The notes beneath the pieces were generated by a model. That model had not been told where the DNA came from. It made no database searches and saw only the letters and a list, made by a program, of their open reading frames with translations. Position numbers and translations under genes: made by a program. From Gemmatimonadales bacterium (GTDB taxonomy: Bacteria > Gemmatimonadota > Gemmatimonadetes > Longimicrobiales > Gaopeijiaceae), in contig REBP01000078.1 in NCBI GenBank assembly GCA_007692665.1, positions 1-64,000 of the forward strand: a stretch of DNA of 64,000 nt. The letters are read 5' to 3'. The stretch's first letter is position 1; every line of letters begins with the position of its first letter. Positions 26,633 through 34,888 of this stretch are shown here, piece by piece.

Positions 26633-27465
26633 GCCGGCCCCCCGAAGGCGGAACGGAGCCGCCCCATGAGCGTCTCGGGGCGGCGCACCAGGGGCACGGG
26701 AAACGGCGACTCCCCCGCGAGGATTCGTGCCGGGTTCACGACGGAAAGGAGCCGCCACGCGTCGGCTGCCTCCCTGAGGTCGAACCAGCCGCGGGCGCGC
26801 TGGATGTAAAGTCCCAGGCCCGGGCGACCGTGGAAATCTGTCGCCATGACGTCCACCCATCCGTGAGCGAGAAGCCGGGCGGCGTTTCGCTCGGCCAGTT
26901 GTCCGTAGCGTCCGATGACGGAACCGTGGTTCACCTGCAGCCATGCCCCGGCCTCGCGCCACGCCGCCGGGAGCCCCGGGTACGCGTCGAGGAGCCGGTA
27001 CCGCTCCGGGTGGGCGATGAGGGGGCGAAGGCCGGCCCGGCGAAGCTCTTCCAGGACCTGGACCGTCCCCGGAGGGACCTGGAGGCCCGGCCATTCCACG
27101 AGCACGACACTGGTGCCGGGAAAGCGGAGCCGGGGTTCGGAGAGGTCCGGATCGGGCACATCGAGTTTCACCTCGTGCGCCCGAACCAGGCGAATCCCCG
27201 GGTACCGGTCGGAGGCCGCATGCAGGAGTTCGGCAAAGGCCTCGTCCATCCGGTCGAGGGTGTCCCGGAGCCGGACGGGATCCCGGGTCAGGGAGGCGTC
27301 CAGGTGGGGCGTGGTTGCCACCGATGTCACCCCCCTCCCCACCATGCGGTCCAGCCCCTCCATGGCGTCGACCAGCGTCGGGGCGCCGTCGTCCACCCCC
27401 GGCACGAGGTGGGAGTGAAGGTCGGTGAGCCCCTCGCCCGGGCCGGTCTCGTCGACGTCGCTCAC
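26629..27465 (-). CDS. CpsB/YwqE-like PHP-domain phosphatase
   Basis: 278 aa. It has the signature of bacterial Mn-dependent protein-tyrosine phosphatases: TDLHSHLVPGVDDGAPT, TPHLDAS, RAHEVKLDVP, PLIAHPERYRLL, LQVNHGSVIG and ATDFHGRPG. In relatives these control exopolysaccharide synthesis by dephosphorylating a BY-kinase. No BY-kinase is in this window; only the P-loop-less protein at 6353-7330 resembles one, and no link is shown. Overlaps both neighbours by 4 bp. Confidence 0.82.
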   Translation of the reverse strand: MSDVDETGPGEGLTDLHSHLVPGVDDGAPTLVDAMEGLDRMVGRGVTSVATTPHLDASLTRDPVRLRDTLDRMDEAFAELLHAASDRYPGIRLVRAHEVKLDVPDPDLSEPRLRFPGTSVVLVEWPGLQVPPGTVQVLEELRRAGLRPLIAHPERYRLLDAYPGLPAAWREAGAWLQVNHGSVIGRYGQLAERNAARLLAHGWVDVMATDFHGRPGLGLYIQRARGWFDLREAADAWRLLSVVNPARILAGESPFPVPLVRRPETLMGRLRSAFGGPA

Positions 27466-27806
27466 AGACGGTTGCGGTCGCGGGGGCCCTGAACCGATCG
27501 GAGGATCTCCTCCAGCACGGCCGCCGGCTCCGGGGCGTCGGCAGCGTCCTCCACCGCCCAGGTCAGGAGGGCATCGGCGGCGAGGAGTGCCCAGGCGGCT
27601 TCGCGCTTTCCGGAGGGCGTGACGAGGGCCCTCGTCAGCGCATGTGCCCCGCGGTCAACGAGACTCGTGCCGCCGGGCGACCCGCCACCGAATCGCTCCA
27701 CCCACAGGAGGACGGGTGCCGGCGGGGGCGGGGTGCGCTCGGCAGCCTGGACCGATCGGGGACGGGTCACCCTCGCCACCCGCTCCCCTTCTGCGTGCTC
27801 GCTCAC
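27462..27806 (-). CDS. Small uncharacterised protein between alaS and the PHP phosphatase
   Basis: 114 aa. I do not recognise it. The N-terminus is Arg/Pro-rich; the C-terminal ~60 residues are an Ala/Leu-rich helical pair (REAAWALLAADALLTWAVED, VLEEILRSV). It overlaps alaS by 4 bp and the next gene by 4 bp, so it is very probably translated. No signal peptide or metal motif is visible. Confidence 0.65.
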   Translation of the reverse strand: MSEHAEGERVARVTRPRSVQAAERTPPPPAPVLLWVERFGGGSPGGTSLVDRGAHALTRALVTPSGKREAAWALLAADALLTWAVEDAADAPEPAAVLEEILRSVQGPRDRNRL

Positions 27807-30490
27807 GTTCCGGCCCCTTCCGCCACCCTCCCTCCGGAGAGGCCGGCCAGGATCCCCACGCCGGCTTCGAGTGCCTCCTGCACCCGCGCCGGATCCTCCA
27901 CCCCTCCCTGCGCCATGTGGGGACGCCCCCCGCCCCGCCCACCGGCGAGCGCCGCGATCTCCCGCACCAGGTCACCCGCCCGGATGCCGCTTCCCACCAG
28001 GTCGTCGGTCACGAACACGAAGAGGGCGATCTTCTCTTCCGGCCCCTCCGCGGCGACGACGAGCACCCCCGCGGAGTTCTCCGCACGGAACGCATCGCCC
28101 AGCGCGCGGGCATCGTCGGCGTCGCGCACGGGCATGCGGACCGCACGATAACTCAGGCGACTCCCGCCCTCCCTCTCGACGAGGGCCTCGGCGATGACGG
28201 TCTCGCCGGTTCCGCCTCCCCGGCGCAGTTCTTCCAGCAGCTGCTCCAGTTCCCGGCGCTCCTCCAGGAGCTGCTCGGTCCGCCGACGGAGGTTGTCCTT
28301 CGAGACCTTGAGCAGGGCCCCGAGTTCCTCCAGTTCCGCGTCGGCCCGCGCCATGAACTCGAAGGCCTGTCGGCCCGTGACGGCTTCGAGCCGCCGGACC
28401 CCCGACGCCACGCCCGCCTCCCGGACGATCCGGAAGAGGCCCGCTTCGCCGGTATGGCGAAGATGAGTGCCGCCACAGAGTTCGAGACTCACGCCCGGAA
28501 TCTCCACGACCCGGACCTCTTCGCCGTACTTCTCCCCGAAGAGGGCCATGGCTCCCCGCGCCATGGCCTGGTCCCGGGGGAGGACCTCCCAGCTCACCGG
28601 GTGATCTGCCCATATCGCCTCGTTCACGCGGGACTCGACCTGCGAGAGTTCCTCCGCGGACATGGGCTGGGGATGCGAGAAGTCGAACCGGAGCCGGTCC
28701 GGAGAGACGAGGGAGCCGCGCTGGGTCACGTGGGACCCCAGGACCTCCCGGAGCGCGGCGTGCAGGAGATGCGTCGCGGTATGATGCCGCTCCGTGTCGT
28801 GCCGAAGCCCGCCCGAGACCGCCGCACGCGCCTCCACCTCCCCCGGAGGGATGTTCCCCTCCAGCCGACCGAACACGGCGCTGCGACCCTCGACCTTCCG
28901 CACGTCGTCCACGAAGAGCCGCCATCCGGCGCCCTCGACGGTCCCCTGGTCCGCGACCTGCCCACCGGCCTCGGCGTAGAACGGGTTCTCCTCGAGAACG
29001 AGTCCCACGCGCTCGATCCCCCGGTCCGCCCGGACCGCGGCCACCCGGCCGGCAGACGCGCGGGAGTCCCACCCCCGCCACTGCTGAGGCACGCCCTCGA
29101 TGCGGATGTCCCAGTCGTCCAGCCACTCCTCGTGGCCCCCGCCAACACCGGACGCCGCCCGGTCGGCACGGCTGCGGGCGCGCTGGTCCTCCAGGGCCGC
29201 CTCGAATCCCGCGACGTCCACCTCGTATCCCCGCTCCCTGGCCATGAGCTCGGTGAGGTCCACCGGGAAGCCGAACGTGTCGTAGAGCCGGAAGACCTCG
29301 ACACCGGGAAGGACGCGGAGCCCGGACCCGGAGCCGTTGGCGGTGCCGACAGGGGCCAGTTCGTCGAAGCGGGTCATCCCGCCCTCGATGGTGGCAAGAA
29401 AGCGCTCCTCCTCGGCGCGGGTGGTCCGGAGCAGGTGGTCCCGCCCCTCCTCGAGTTCGGGGTAGGCCGGCGACATCGTGTCGATAACCCGCTCCACCAC
29501 GTGCGCGAGGGTGGGCTCCCGGCGACCCAGGAGCCAGGCGTGACGCACGCCCCGGCGCAGGATGCGTCGAAGCACGTAGCCGCGCCCCTCGTTGGACGGA
29601 AACACTCCGTCGGCCAGGAGGAAGGCCACCGCGCGGGCATGATCGGCGAGCACGCGGAAGCTCAGACCTTCGGGCGCGTCCGGCCGGTAGAGGCGCCCCA
29701 CCACGTCGCCGACCCGGTCAAGCAGCGGCATGAACAGGTCGGTGTGATAGTTCGAGTCGGTTTCCTGCAGCACCGCCGCGAGCCGCTCCAGCCCCGCCCC
29801 GGTGTCGATGGATGGCGCGGGCAGCGGGTTCAGCACGCCGTCCGCATCCCGATCGAACTGCATGAAGACCAGGTTCCAGAGCTCGATGAAGATGCCCGCC
29901 TCGCCGAGTTCCTCGAAGGTCGCCTGGTCGGGGGGGGTGCGCGCCTCCGGAGCCCGCAGGTCGTAGTGCAGTTCGGAGCAGGGACCGCAAGGACCTGTGT
30001 CCGCCATCTGCCAGAAGTTGTCCCGGTCGCCCAGGCGGAAGATGCGGGACTCGGGAACCCCGATTGCGTCCCGCCAGAGGTCGTACGCCTCGTCGTCGGC
30101 GTGGTGGACCGTCACGAAGATGCGGTCCGGGTCCAGCCCCAGCTCCTCCGTGAGAAAGTCCCAGGCGAAGCGGACCGCGTCCTCCTTGAAGTAGTCGCCG
30201 AAGGAGAAATTCCCCAGCATCTCGAAGAACGTATGGTGCCGGGTGGTCTCACCCACCTGCTCCAGGTCGTTGTGCTTCCCCCCCGCCCGTACGCATTTCT
30301 GCGCCGTGACGGCCCGGCGGTTCCCCGGCTGCTCCCGCCCCAGGAAGACATTCTTGAACTGGACCATCCCGGCGTTCGTGAAGAGGAGCGTCGGGTCGTC
30401 CCCGGGAATCAGCCCCGAACTCGGGCGCACCTCGTGGCTGCGAGCCTCGAAGAAGGCGAGGAAACGATCGCGGATCTCGGCTGCCTTCAT
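27803..30490 (-). CDS. alaS: Alanyl-tRNA synthetase
   Basis: 895 aa. It charges tRNA-Ala. The aminoacylation domain has RDRFLAFFEARSHEVRPS, DDPTLLFTNAGMVQFKNVFLG, and FFEMLGNFSFGDYFK. The editing domain has RHHTATHLLHAALR with the zinc-binding HxxxH, then a Cys-His pair in LELCGGTHLRHTG. The C-Ala domain closes with RGGGRPHMAQGGV. I chose ATG 30490; the 11 residues before it are not conserved. It opens a cluster that runs through ispE with very small gaps. Confidence 0.98.
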   Translation of the reverse strand: MKAAEIRDRFLAFFEARSHEVRPSSGLIPGDDPTLLFTNAGMVQFKNVFLGREQPGNRRAVTAQKCVRAGGKHNDLEQVGETTRHHTFFEMLGNFSFGDYFKEDAVRFAWDFLTEELGLDPDRIFVTVHHADDEAYDLWRDAIGVPESRIFRLGDRDNFWQMADTGPCGPCSELHYDLRAPEARTPPDQATFEELGEAGIFIELWNLVFMQFDRDADGVLNPLPAPSIDTGAGLERLAAVLQETDSNYHTDLFMPLLDRVGDVVGRLYRPDAPEGLSFRVLADHARAVAFLLADGVFPSNEGRGYVLRRILRRGVRHAWLLGRREPTLAHVVERVIDTMSPAYPELEEGRDHLLRTTRAEEERFLATIEGGMTRFDELAPVGTANGSGSGLRVLPGVEVFRLYDTFGFPVDLTELMARERGYEVDVAGFEAALEDQRARSRADRAASGVGGGHEEWLDDWDIRIEGVPQQWRGWDSRASAGRVAAVRADRGIERVGLVLEENPFYAEAGGQVADQGTVEGAGWRLFVDDVRKVEGRSAVFGRLEGNIPPGEVEARAAVSGGLRHDTERHHTATHLLHAALREVLGSHVTQRGSLVSPDRLRFDFSHPQPMSAEELSQVESRVNEAIWADHPVSWEVLPRDQAMARGAMALFGEKYGEEVRVVEIPGVSLELCGGTHLRHTGEAGLFRIVREAGVASGVRRLEAVTGRQAFEFMARADAELEELGALLKVSKDNLRRRTEQLLEERRELEQLLEELRRGGGTGETVIAEALVEREGGSRLSYRAVRMPVRDADDARALGDAFRAENSAGVLVVAAEGPEEKIALFVFVTDDLVGSGIRAGDLVREIAALAGGRGGGRPHMAQGGVEDPARVQEALEAGVGILAGLSGGRVAEGAGT

Positions 30491-30544
30491 GGGCGGTCCC
30501 GACGGGCGAAGAGTGGAAAGCATGGAACACGGGGGAAAGCAGGA

Positions 30545-30606
30545 GCGGGGCCCTGACGGCGAAGGGGTCCGCCGGCGCCGCCGGCAGACCCCTGCTCCCG
30601 GGGCCC
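30545..30606 (-). promoter_or_regulatory. Strong hairpin in the alaS leader
   Basis: An inner stem pairs AGGGGTC (30563-30569) with GACCCCT (30587-30593) around GCCGGC/GCCGGC and a 3-nt loop. An outer stem pairs GGGGCCC (30547-30553) with GGGCCCC (30600-30606). It lies after the recA stop and immediately after the predicted alaS start of transcription, so it may be the recA terminator, an alaS leader structure, or both. No run of U follows. Confidence 0.45.
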
Positions 30607-30609
30607 CGG

Positions 30610-30639
30610 AACATAAACTCCGGGACCCTCCACCTTCAA
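30610..30639 (-). promoter_or_regulatory. Candidate promoter of the alaS cluster
   Basis: On the minus strand TTGAAG (30634-30639) precedes TTATGT (17-bp spacer) or TATGTT (18-bp spacer) at 30610-30616, about 120 bp upstream of the alaS ATG. Confidence 0.5.
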
Positions 30640-30674
30640 CGCTCGACGCCCGTGACGATCCTGGCGGCGATGCC

Positions 30675-31733
30675 TCAGTCGTCGCCGGAACCGGCGTCGA
30701 TTCCGTTGCCGGCCGCCGCCATGGCCCCGGGGATCTCCAGGGCCACCCTGACCTTGTGATCGACCTCCGCCATCACGTCGGGGTTCTCGAGGAGGAACTG
30801 CCTGGCGTTCTCCTTCCCCTGCCCGAGGCGGAGGTCGCCGTAGGAGTACCAGGCGCCGGATTTCTCGATGACCTCGAGTTCGGCCCCCAGGTCGATGAGG
30901 AGGCTCGAGTGGGAGATCCCCTCGTTGTACATGATGTCGAACTCGGCCTGCTTGAAGGGCGGCGCGACCTTGTTCTTCACCACCTTCACCCGGGTCCGGT
31001 TGCCGACGATGTCCTGCCCGTCCTTGATGGCGCCGATCCGCCGGATGTCCATGCGGAGAGAGGCGTAGAACTTGAGGGCCCGGCCGCCCGACGTCGTCTC
31101 GGGACTGCCGAACATGACCCCGACCTTCTCCCGGATCTGGTTCGTGAAGATCACCGACGTGTAGGAGCGGTTCACCGCGCCGGTGAGCTTCCGGAGCGCC
31201 TGGCTCATGAGCCGGGCCTGGAGCCCCACGTGGGTGTCGCCCATCTCTCCCTCGATCTCGGCCCGGGGGACGAGGGCTGCCACGGAGTCGATGACAACCA
31301 CGTCCACGGCATTGGAACGGATGAGGACCTCGGCGATCTCCAGCGCCTGCTCGCCCGTGTCGGGCTGGGAGACCAGCAGGTTGTCCACGTCCACGCCCAG
31401 GCGCCTGGCATACTGGATGTCGAGGGCGTGCTCGGCGTCGATGAAGGCGGCCACCCCGCCGGCCTTCTGGGCGTTGGCGATGACGTGCAGACAGAGCGTC
31501 GTCTTCCCCGAGGACTCCGGGCCGTAGATCTCGGCGATGCGGCCTCGGGGAATCCCCCCCACGCCGATTGCGGCGTCGAGGTTGACGGCGCCGGTGGGAA
31601 TGGCCTCGATCTGCACCCGGGCGCCGTCCACGCCCATGCGCATGATGGCCCCCTTCCCGTGGGCTCGTTCGATCTGCGTCAGGGCGGTCTGAAGGTCCTT
31701 CTTCTTCTGCTCGGTCGGTTCTGGCGCTGCCAT
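30675..31733 (-). CDS. recA: Recombinase RecA
   Basis: 352 aa. It forms filaments on ssDNA for homologous recombination and SOS induction. Signature parts: [11 protein letters not shown] near the N-terminus, Walker [29 protein letters not shown], Walker [16 protein letters not shown]1/L2 loop region [15 protein letters not shown] and [16 protein letters not shown], and [14 protein letters not shown]. The tail is acidic. I chose ATG 31733; the long upstream frame is not conserved. I saw no recognisable LexA box, but the box of this lineage is not known to me. Confidence 0.98.
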   Translation of the reverse strand: MAAPEPTEQKKKDLQTALTQIERAHGKGAIMRMGVDGARVQIEAIPTGAVNLDAAIGVGGIPRGRIAEIYGPESSGKTTLCLHVIANAQKAGGVAAFIDAEHALDIQYARRLGVDVDNLLVSQPDTGEQALEIAEVLIRSNAVDVVVIDSVAALVPRAEIEGEMGDTHVGLQARLMSQALRKLTGAVNRSYTSVIFTNQIREKVGVMFGSPETTSGGRALKFYASLRMDIRRIGAIKDGQDIVGNRTRVKVVKNKVAPPFKQAEFDIMYNEGISHSSLLIDLGAELEVIEKSGAWYSYGDLRLGQGKENARQFLLENPDVMAEVDHKVRVALEIPGAMAAAGNGIDAGSGDD

Positions 31734-32108
31734 CTCTGTCGCTCCCTGGCTGGATCGACGACGCGCCGCGCCTGCGACCCGCCGCATGATGTGTGGGGAT
31801 GGGTTCCCTGTGCCGGACTCGAAGCTACGAGACCCGAAGAGAATGCGAAAGGGGGTCCGGTTCCGGCCGGTCCTCCGTTCGCCCACCGGGGGACCCGGGA
31901 TCCCCCCGGTGTGTATCGTGGATTCAAGGTAGGGGGATCTGCCGGGACTCGGGAATGGGACCCGGGGACGACGTACGGCCGGACCCTCCGGACCTCATCG
32001 GGGTGCTGACTCCTCCGCCCTCGGGCTCCCGCGCGCCCGGCCTTGTCAGGGTCAGGCGCCCGCCCAGCGGAACGCGCCCCCGTCATCCACTTCCAGCAGA
32101 GCGCGCCC
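31734..32108. other. Divergent intergenic region recA/DUF547
   Basis: This 375-bp stretch has no coding region I can support. It contains the recA candidate promoter and an inverted repeat with 8-bp arms at 31885-31892 and 31903-31910 (10-bp loop), which could be an operator or a transcript hairpin. No promoter for the plus-strand DUF547 gene was convincing. An in-frame TTG at 32043 could extend that gene but I prefer its ATG. Confidence 0.5.
31822..31850 (-). promoter_or_regulatory. Candidate promoter of recA
   Basis: On the minus strand TTTCGC (31845-31850) and TAGCTT (31822-31827) are 17 bp apart, about 90 bp before the recA ATG. The -35 is weaker than in the other candidates. Confidence 0.35.
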
Positions 32109-32951
32109 ATGCATCCGTACTTCCTCGTCCTCGCACTGCTCGGTGGGACCGGCCTCGGAGCCGGTCCCCCCGACGGGACCCCGGGGGGCCATGCCGTTCA
32201 GGACCGGGACCTGCCGGACCACGCGGCCTTCACCCGGGTCCTCCAGGAAGTCGTCACGGTGCCCAACGTGGACTATGCGCGCCTGAAGGCCAACCGCGGC
32301 GGGCTGGATCGCTACATCAGGGCCCTGGGAGACACGGACCCGGCCCGGCTCTCGGCGGCCCCGCGAGACGAGCAGCTCGCGTTCTGGATCAACGCCTACA
32401 ACGCCTGCATGCTCCGCATCGTCATCGACAACTACCCCATCGAGCGGCAGCGCGTGGGACTCTTCCAGCGGGCGAGGATCGCGGTAGCGGGCTACCCGGC
32501 GAACTCCGTCTGGCAGATCCGCGACGTCTTCAGCGCACGGCACTGCGAGGTGGCGGGCGCCCGCCGCTCCCAGGACGAGATCGAGCACGAGATCATCCGT
32601 CCGCAGTTCCAGGAGCCCCGCATCCACTTCGCCGTGAACTGCGCCGCCCGGAGCTGCCCCGTGCTCTGGCCCGAGGCCTACACCGGAGAGCGTCTCGAGG
32701 AACAGCTCGAGCGGGCCGTCCGGAACCTGGTGGCGAGTCCCGCGCACTTCCGGGTCGTCACCGAAAACGGACCGGCACTCCACCTGAACAGGGTGCTGGA
32801 CTGGTACAGCGGGGATTTCGGCGGTGTGGAGGGGCTCAGGACCTTCTTCCTCCCCTACCTGGAGGGCGAAACCCTCGCGCAGGTCCGGGACACCGGCACG
32901 CCCATCCGCTTCTTCGATTACGACTGGACACTGAACGACACGTCCCGGTGA
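32109..32951 (+). CDS. DUF547-domain secreted protein
   Basis: 280 aa. A short hydrophobic leader (MHPYFLVLALLGGTGLG) suggests export. The DUF547 core follows: QLAFWINAYNACMLRIVIDNYP, the IRFAVNC-type segment HFAVNCAARSCPVL, LNRVLDWYSGDFGG and FFDYDWTLN at the C-terminus. DUF547 has a papain-like/transglutaminase-related look, but its activity is unknown; the conserved Cys residues (NC, SC) are present. I chose the ATG at 32109 because it begins the signal peptide. Its stop overlaps the next start as GTGA. Confidence 0.85.
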   Translation: MHPYFLVLALLGGTGLGAGPPDGTPGGHAVQDRDLPDHAAFTRVLQEVVTVPNVDYARLKANRGGLDRYIRALGDTDPARLSAAPRDEQLAFWINAYNACMLRIVIDNYPIERQRVGLFQRARIAVAGYPANSVWQIRDVFSARHCEVAGARRSQDEIEHEIIRPQFQEPRIHFAVNCAARSCPVLWPEAYTGERLEEQLERAVRNLVASPAHFRVVTENGPALHLNRVLDWYSGDFGGVEGLRTFFLPYLEGETLAQVRDTGTPIRFFDYDWTLNDTSR

Positions 32952-33664
32952 CCCCGGCCCTCCCCCGGGTCATGGTCTTTGCCCGGACCCCGGTTCCCGG
33001 GCAGGTCAAGACGCGGCTCGCCGCCGAGGTGGGAGCCGAACGGGCGACGCGCATCTACCAGGCCCTGGCCGCAGGAACCGTGGAACGGCTCCGGGGCGCC
33101 GGGGTGCCGGAATCGGACCTCGAGATCCCTTGGGATCTGGAGATCCACTTCACGCCTCCCGACGCAGGGTCGGGGACGCTCATGCGGGCGTGGCTCGGGG
33201 AGGGGGTCGGATTCGTTCCCCAGGCGGAGGGGGACCTCGGGATGCGGATGGATGCCGCCATCCGGAAGGCTCTCGCCGGCGGGGCCCCTGCCGCCTGCGT
33301 GGTCGCCTCCGACGTGCCCGACCTGGGGCCCCGCCAGGTTGGCGAGGCGTTCCGGGCCCTCGACGGCGGCGCCGACGTGGTGTTCGGACCCTCCCCCGAC
33401 GGGGGCTACTACCTGGTGGCACTTCGCTCGCCGCGAGCGTCGCTCTTTCGGGGCATCCCGTGGAGTACGCCGGAGGTGCTGGAGCAGAGCCTTCTTCTCG
33501 CTCGCAGGGAGGCGCTCCGCGTGCACCTGCTCGAGCCCCTTCGGGACGTGGACCTGGCCGCCGATCTCCCGCCGGGGTTCGAGTCTTCCCGCAGACCCAT
33601 TCCGGTGTCCGGCCCGCGGGAGGCCACGTCTTGCCCCCGGGCGAACCCTCCCCTATCGTCGTGA
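32948..33664 (+). CDS. TIGR04282/DUF2064 glycosyltransferase-like protein
   Basis: 238 aa, GTG start overlapping the DUF547 stop. It has the GT-A-like nucleotidyl/sugar-transfer fold of the DUF2064 family: VMVFARTPVPGQVKTRLA at the N-terminus, the acidic SDVPDLGPRQV (metal-binding) and GPSPDGGYYLVAL. Relatives are small NDP-sugar or molybdopterin-guanine-like transferases. The substrate is unknown. A second ATG at 32972 would give 230 aa. Confidence 0.85.
   Translation: MTPALPRVMVFARTPVPGQVKTRLAAEVGAERATRIYQALAAGTVERLRGAGVPESDLEIPWDLEIHFTPPDAGSGTLMRAWLGEGVGFVPQAEGDLGMRMDAAIRKALAGGAPAACVVASDVPDLGPRQVGEAFRALDGGADVVFGPSPDGGYYLVALRSPRASLFRGIPWSTPEVLEQSLLLARREALRVHLLEPLRDVDLAADLPPGFESSRRPIPVSGPREATSCPRANPPLSS
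33631..33659 (+). promoter_or_regulatory. Candidate promoter for the 33743 gene
   Basis: TTGCCC (33631-33636) and TATCGT (33654-33659) with a 17-bp spacer overlap the end of the preceding gene, about 80 bp before the next ATG. Confidence 0.4.
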
Positions 33665-33742
33665 ATACCTCCACATCAGGAGCGTGGCCGGTCAACGATC
33701 AGCGCCCACGCGCCGGACACGTTCCGACATGCAGGCGCATCC

Positions 33743-34264
33743 ATGAAGAAATCCACTCCCCTCCCTGCCTGGCGCGAACGGGTGGAGCTTCTCGACGTCG
33801 TCCTCGTGGTCACGCCCAACGGCGGCTCCGAGGTCACCGTCCATCTGGGGGTGCCCGGCGGAGAGCGATTCATCGGCCAGGGCGCCGGACTGGGCCACCG
33901 CGAAGGGACGATGCGCGCCGCGGTGGATGCCACGCTCCGGGCGCTCACCCCCCTCTGCGACGGCCGGCTCCGACTGGAGCTCCGGGGTGTCCGCTCCATG
34001 CGCGCATTCGATGCACTGCTCATGATCGTGGCCCTGACCGCGACGGTCGTCTCGGACCCGGATTCCGACGGCGATTCGATCCCGGGCGGTGACCGGTACC
34101 GACTCATCGGGACGGTGGCGGCCCCGGAGGAGGACCTGGTGCGCGGGACCGTCATGGCCGTCCTCGATGCCGCGAATCGCGTGGTCGAGGGATACGCCCT
34201 GATCCCCGAGGCCAGGTCGGGTGCGCCGGTCGAGCCTGCGGTCACCGGCGACCCGGTCGCATGA
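33743..34264 (+). CDS. Orphan protein resembling the LeuA regulatory (dimer) domain
   Basis: 173 aa. I do not recognise a named family. It starts with a beta-rich segment; residues ~45-70 (GQGAGLGHREGTMRAAVDATL) and ~100-155 (RLIGTVAAPEEDLVRGTVMA, then VLDAANRVVEG) look like the two G-rich alpha/beta halves of the alpha-isopropylmalate synthase regulatory domain. No LeuA barrel precedes it. It may be a free-standing ligand-binding domain. No membrane segment is visible. Confidence 0.6.
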   Translation: MKKSTPLPAWRERVELLDVVLVVTPNGGSEVTVHLGVPGGERFIGQGAGLGHREGTMRAAVDATLRALTPLCDGRLRLELRGVRSMRAFDALLMIVALTATVVSDPDSDGDSIPGGDRYRLIGTVAAPEEDLVRGTVMAVLDAANRVVEGYALIPEARSGAPVEPAVTGDPVA

Positions 34265-34301
34265 TTCTCGACATCCCCCCCTCACCGGTCCCCTCCCCGG
34301 C

Positions 34302-34835
34302 ATGACGGAACTGCTCGCCGGCATGTGGGGCCCGATCATCATCTTCGGGCTCCGCATCGTGGACGTGTCCCTCGCCACGGTCCGCATGCTCCTGACGATG
34401 CGGAATGCGCGGAAGGCCGTGCCCCTCATCGGGTTCTTCGAATCACTGATCTGGGTGATCGCAGTGGGTACGGCGATCCAGAACCTTCATTCCATCTGGC
34501 ACATCCTCGGCTATTCCGGCGGCTTCGCCTCCGGGACCCTGGTGGGGATCTGGCTCGAGGGAAAGATGGCCGTGGGCCTGGCTACCGTGCGCATCATCAC
34601 CCGCACCTCCGGGGAGGAGGTGGCTGACGCTCTTCGCGACCGGGGGTTCGGGGTCACCGAATTCGAGGGCCACGGACGGAAGGGGCAGGTGGCGCTGATC
34701 TACACCCTGGTCAAGCGTCGACAGATCGAGTCCGTTCTGGCCGAGGTGGAACGGAACGACCCGGGCGCCTTCATCTCGGTGGAGGAGCCGCGAATCATCC
34801 GGCGCGGGTGGATGTTTCCGGTTCGGCGGAAGTAG
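34302..34835 (+). CDS. UPF0316 membrane protein (DUF2179)
   Basis: 177 aa. It has three N-terminal membrane helices (IIIFGLRIVDVSLATVRMLL, LIGFFESLIWVIAVGTA, LGYSGGFASGTLVGIWL) and a cytoplasmic DUF2179 domain with VRIITRTSGEEVADALRDRG, GRKGQVALIYTLVKRRQ and FISVEEPRI. The function is unknown in this family. I chose ATG 34302 since the earlier frame overlaps the previous gene and is not conserved. Confidence 0.85.
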   Translation: MTELLAGMWGPIIIFGLRIVDVSLATVRMLLTMRNARKAVPLIGFFESLIWVIAVGTAIQNLHSIWHILGYSGGFASGTLVGIWLEGKMAVGLATVRIITRTSGEEVADALRDRGFGVTEFEGHGRKGQVALIYTLVKRRQIESVLAEVERNDPGAFISVEEPRIIRRGWMFPVRRK

Positions 34836-34888
34836 CGAGGAATTCCGGAGGCAACCGGGCTGGAGAACCGGACCGGCAACCGGGCATG

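Noticed and set aside
31793-33664. A 623-codon plus-strand frame as one large protein
   Set aside because: Only its last ~238 codons (from the GTG at 32948) match a protein family. The earlier part overlaps the DUF547 gene in another frame.
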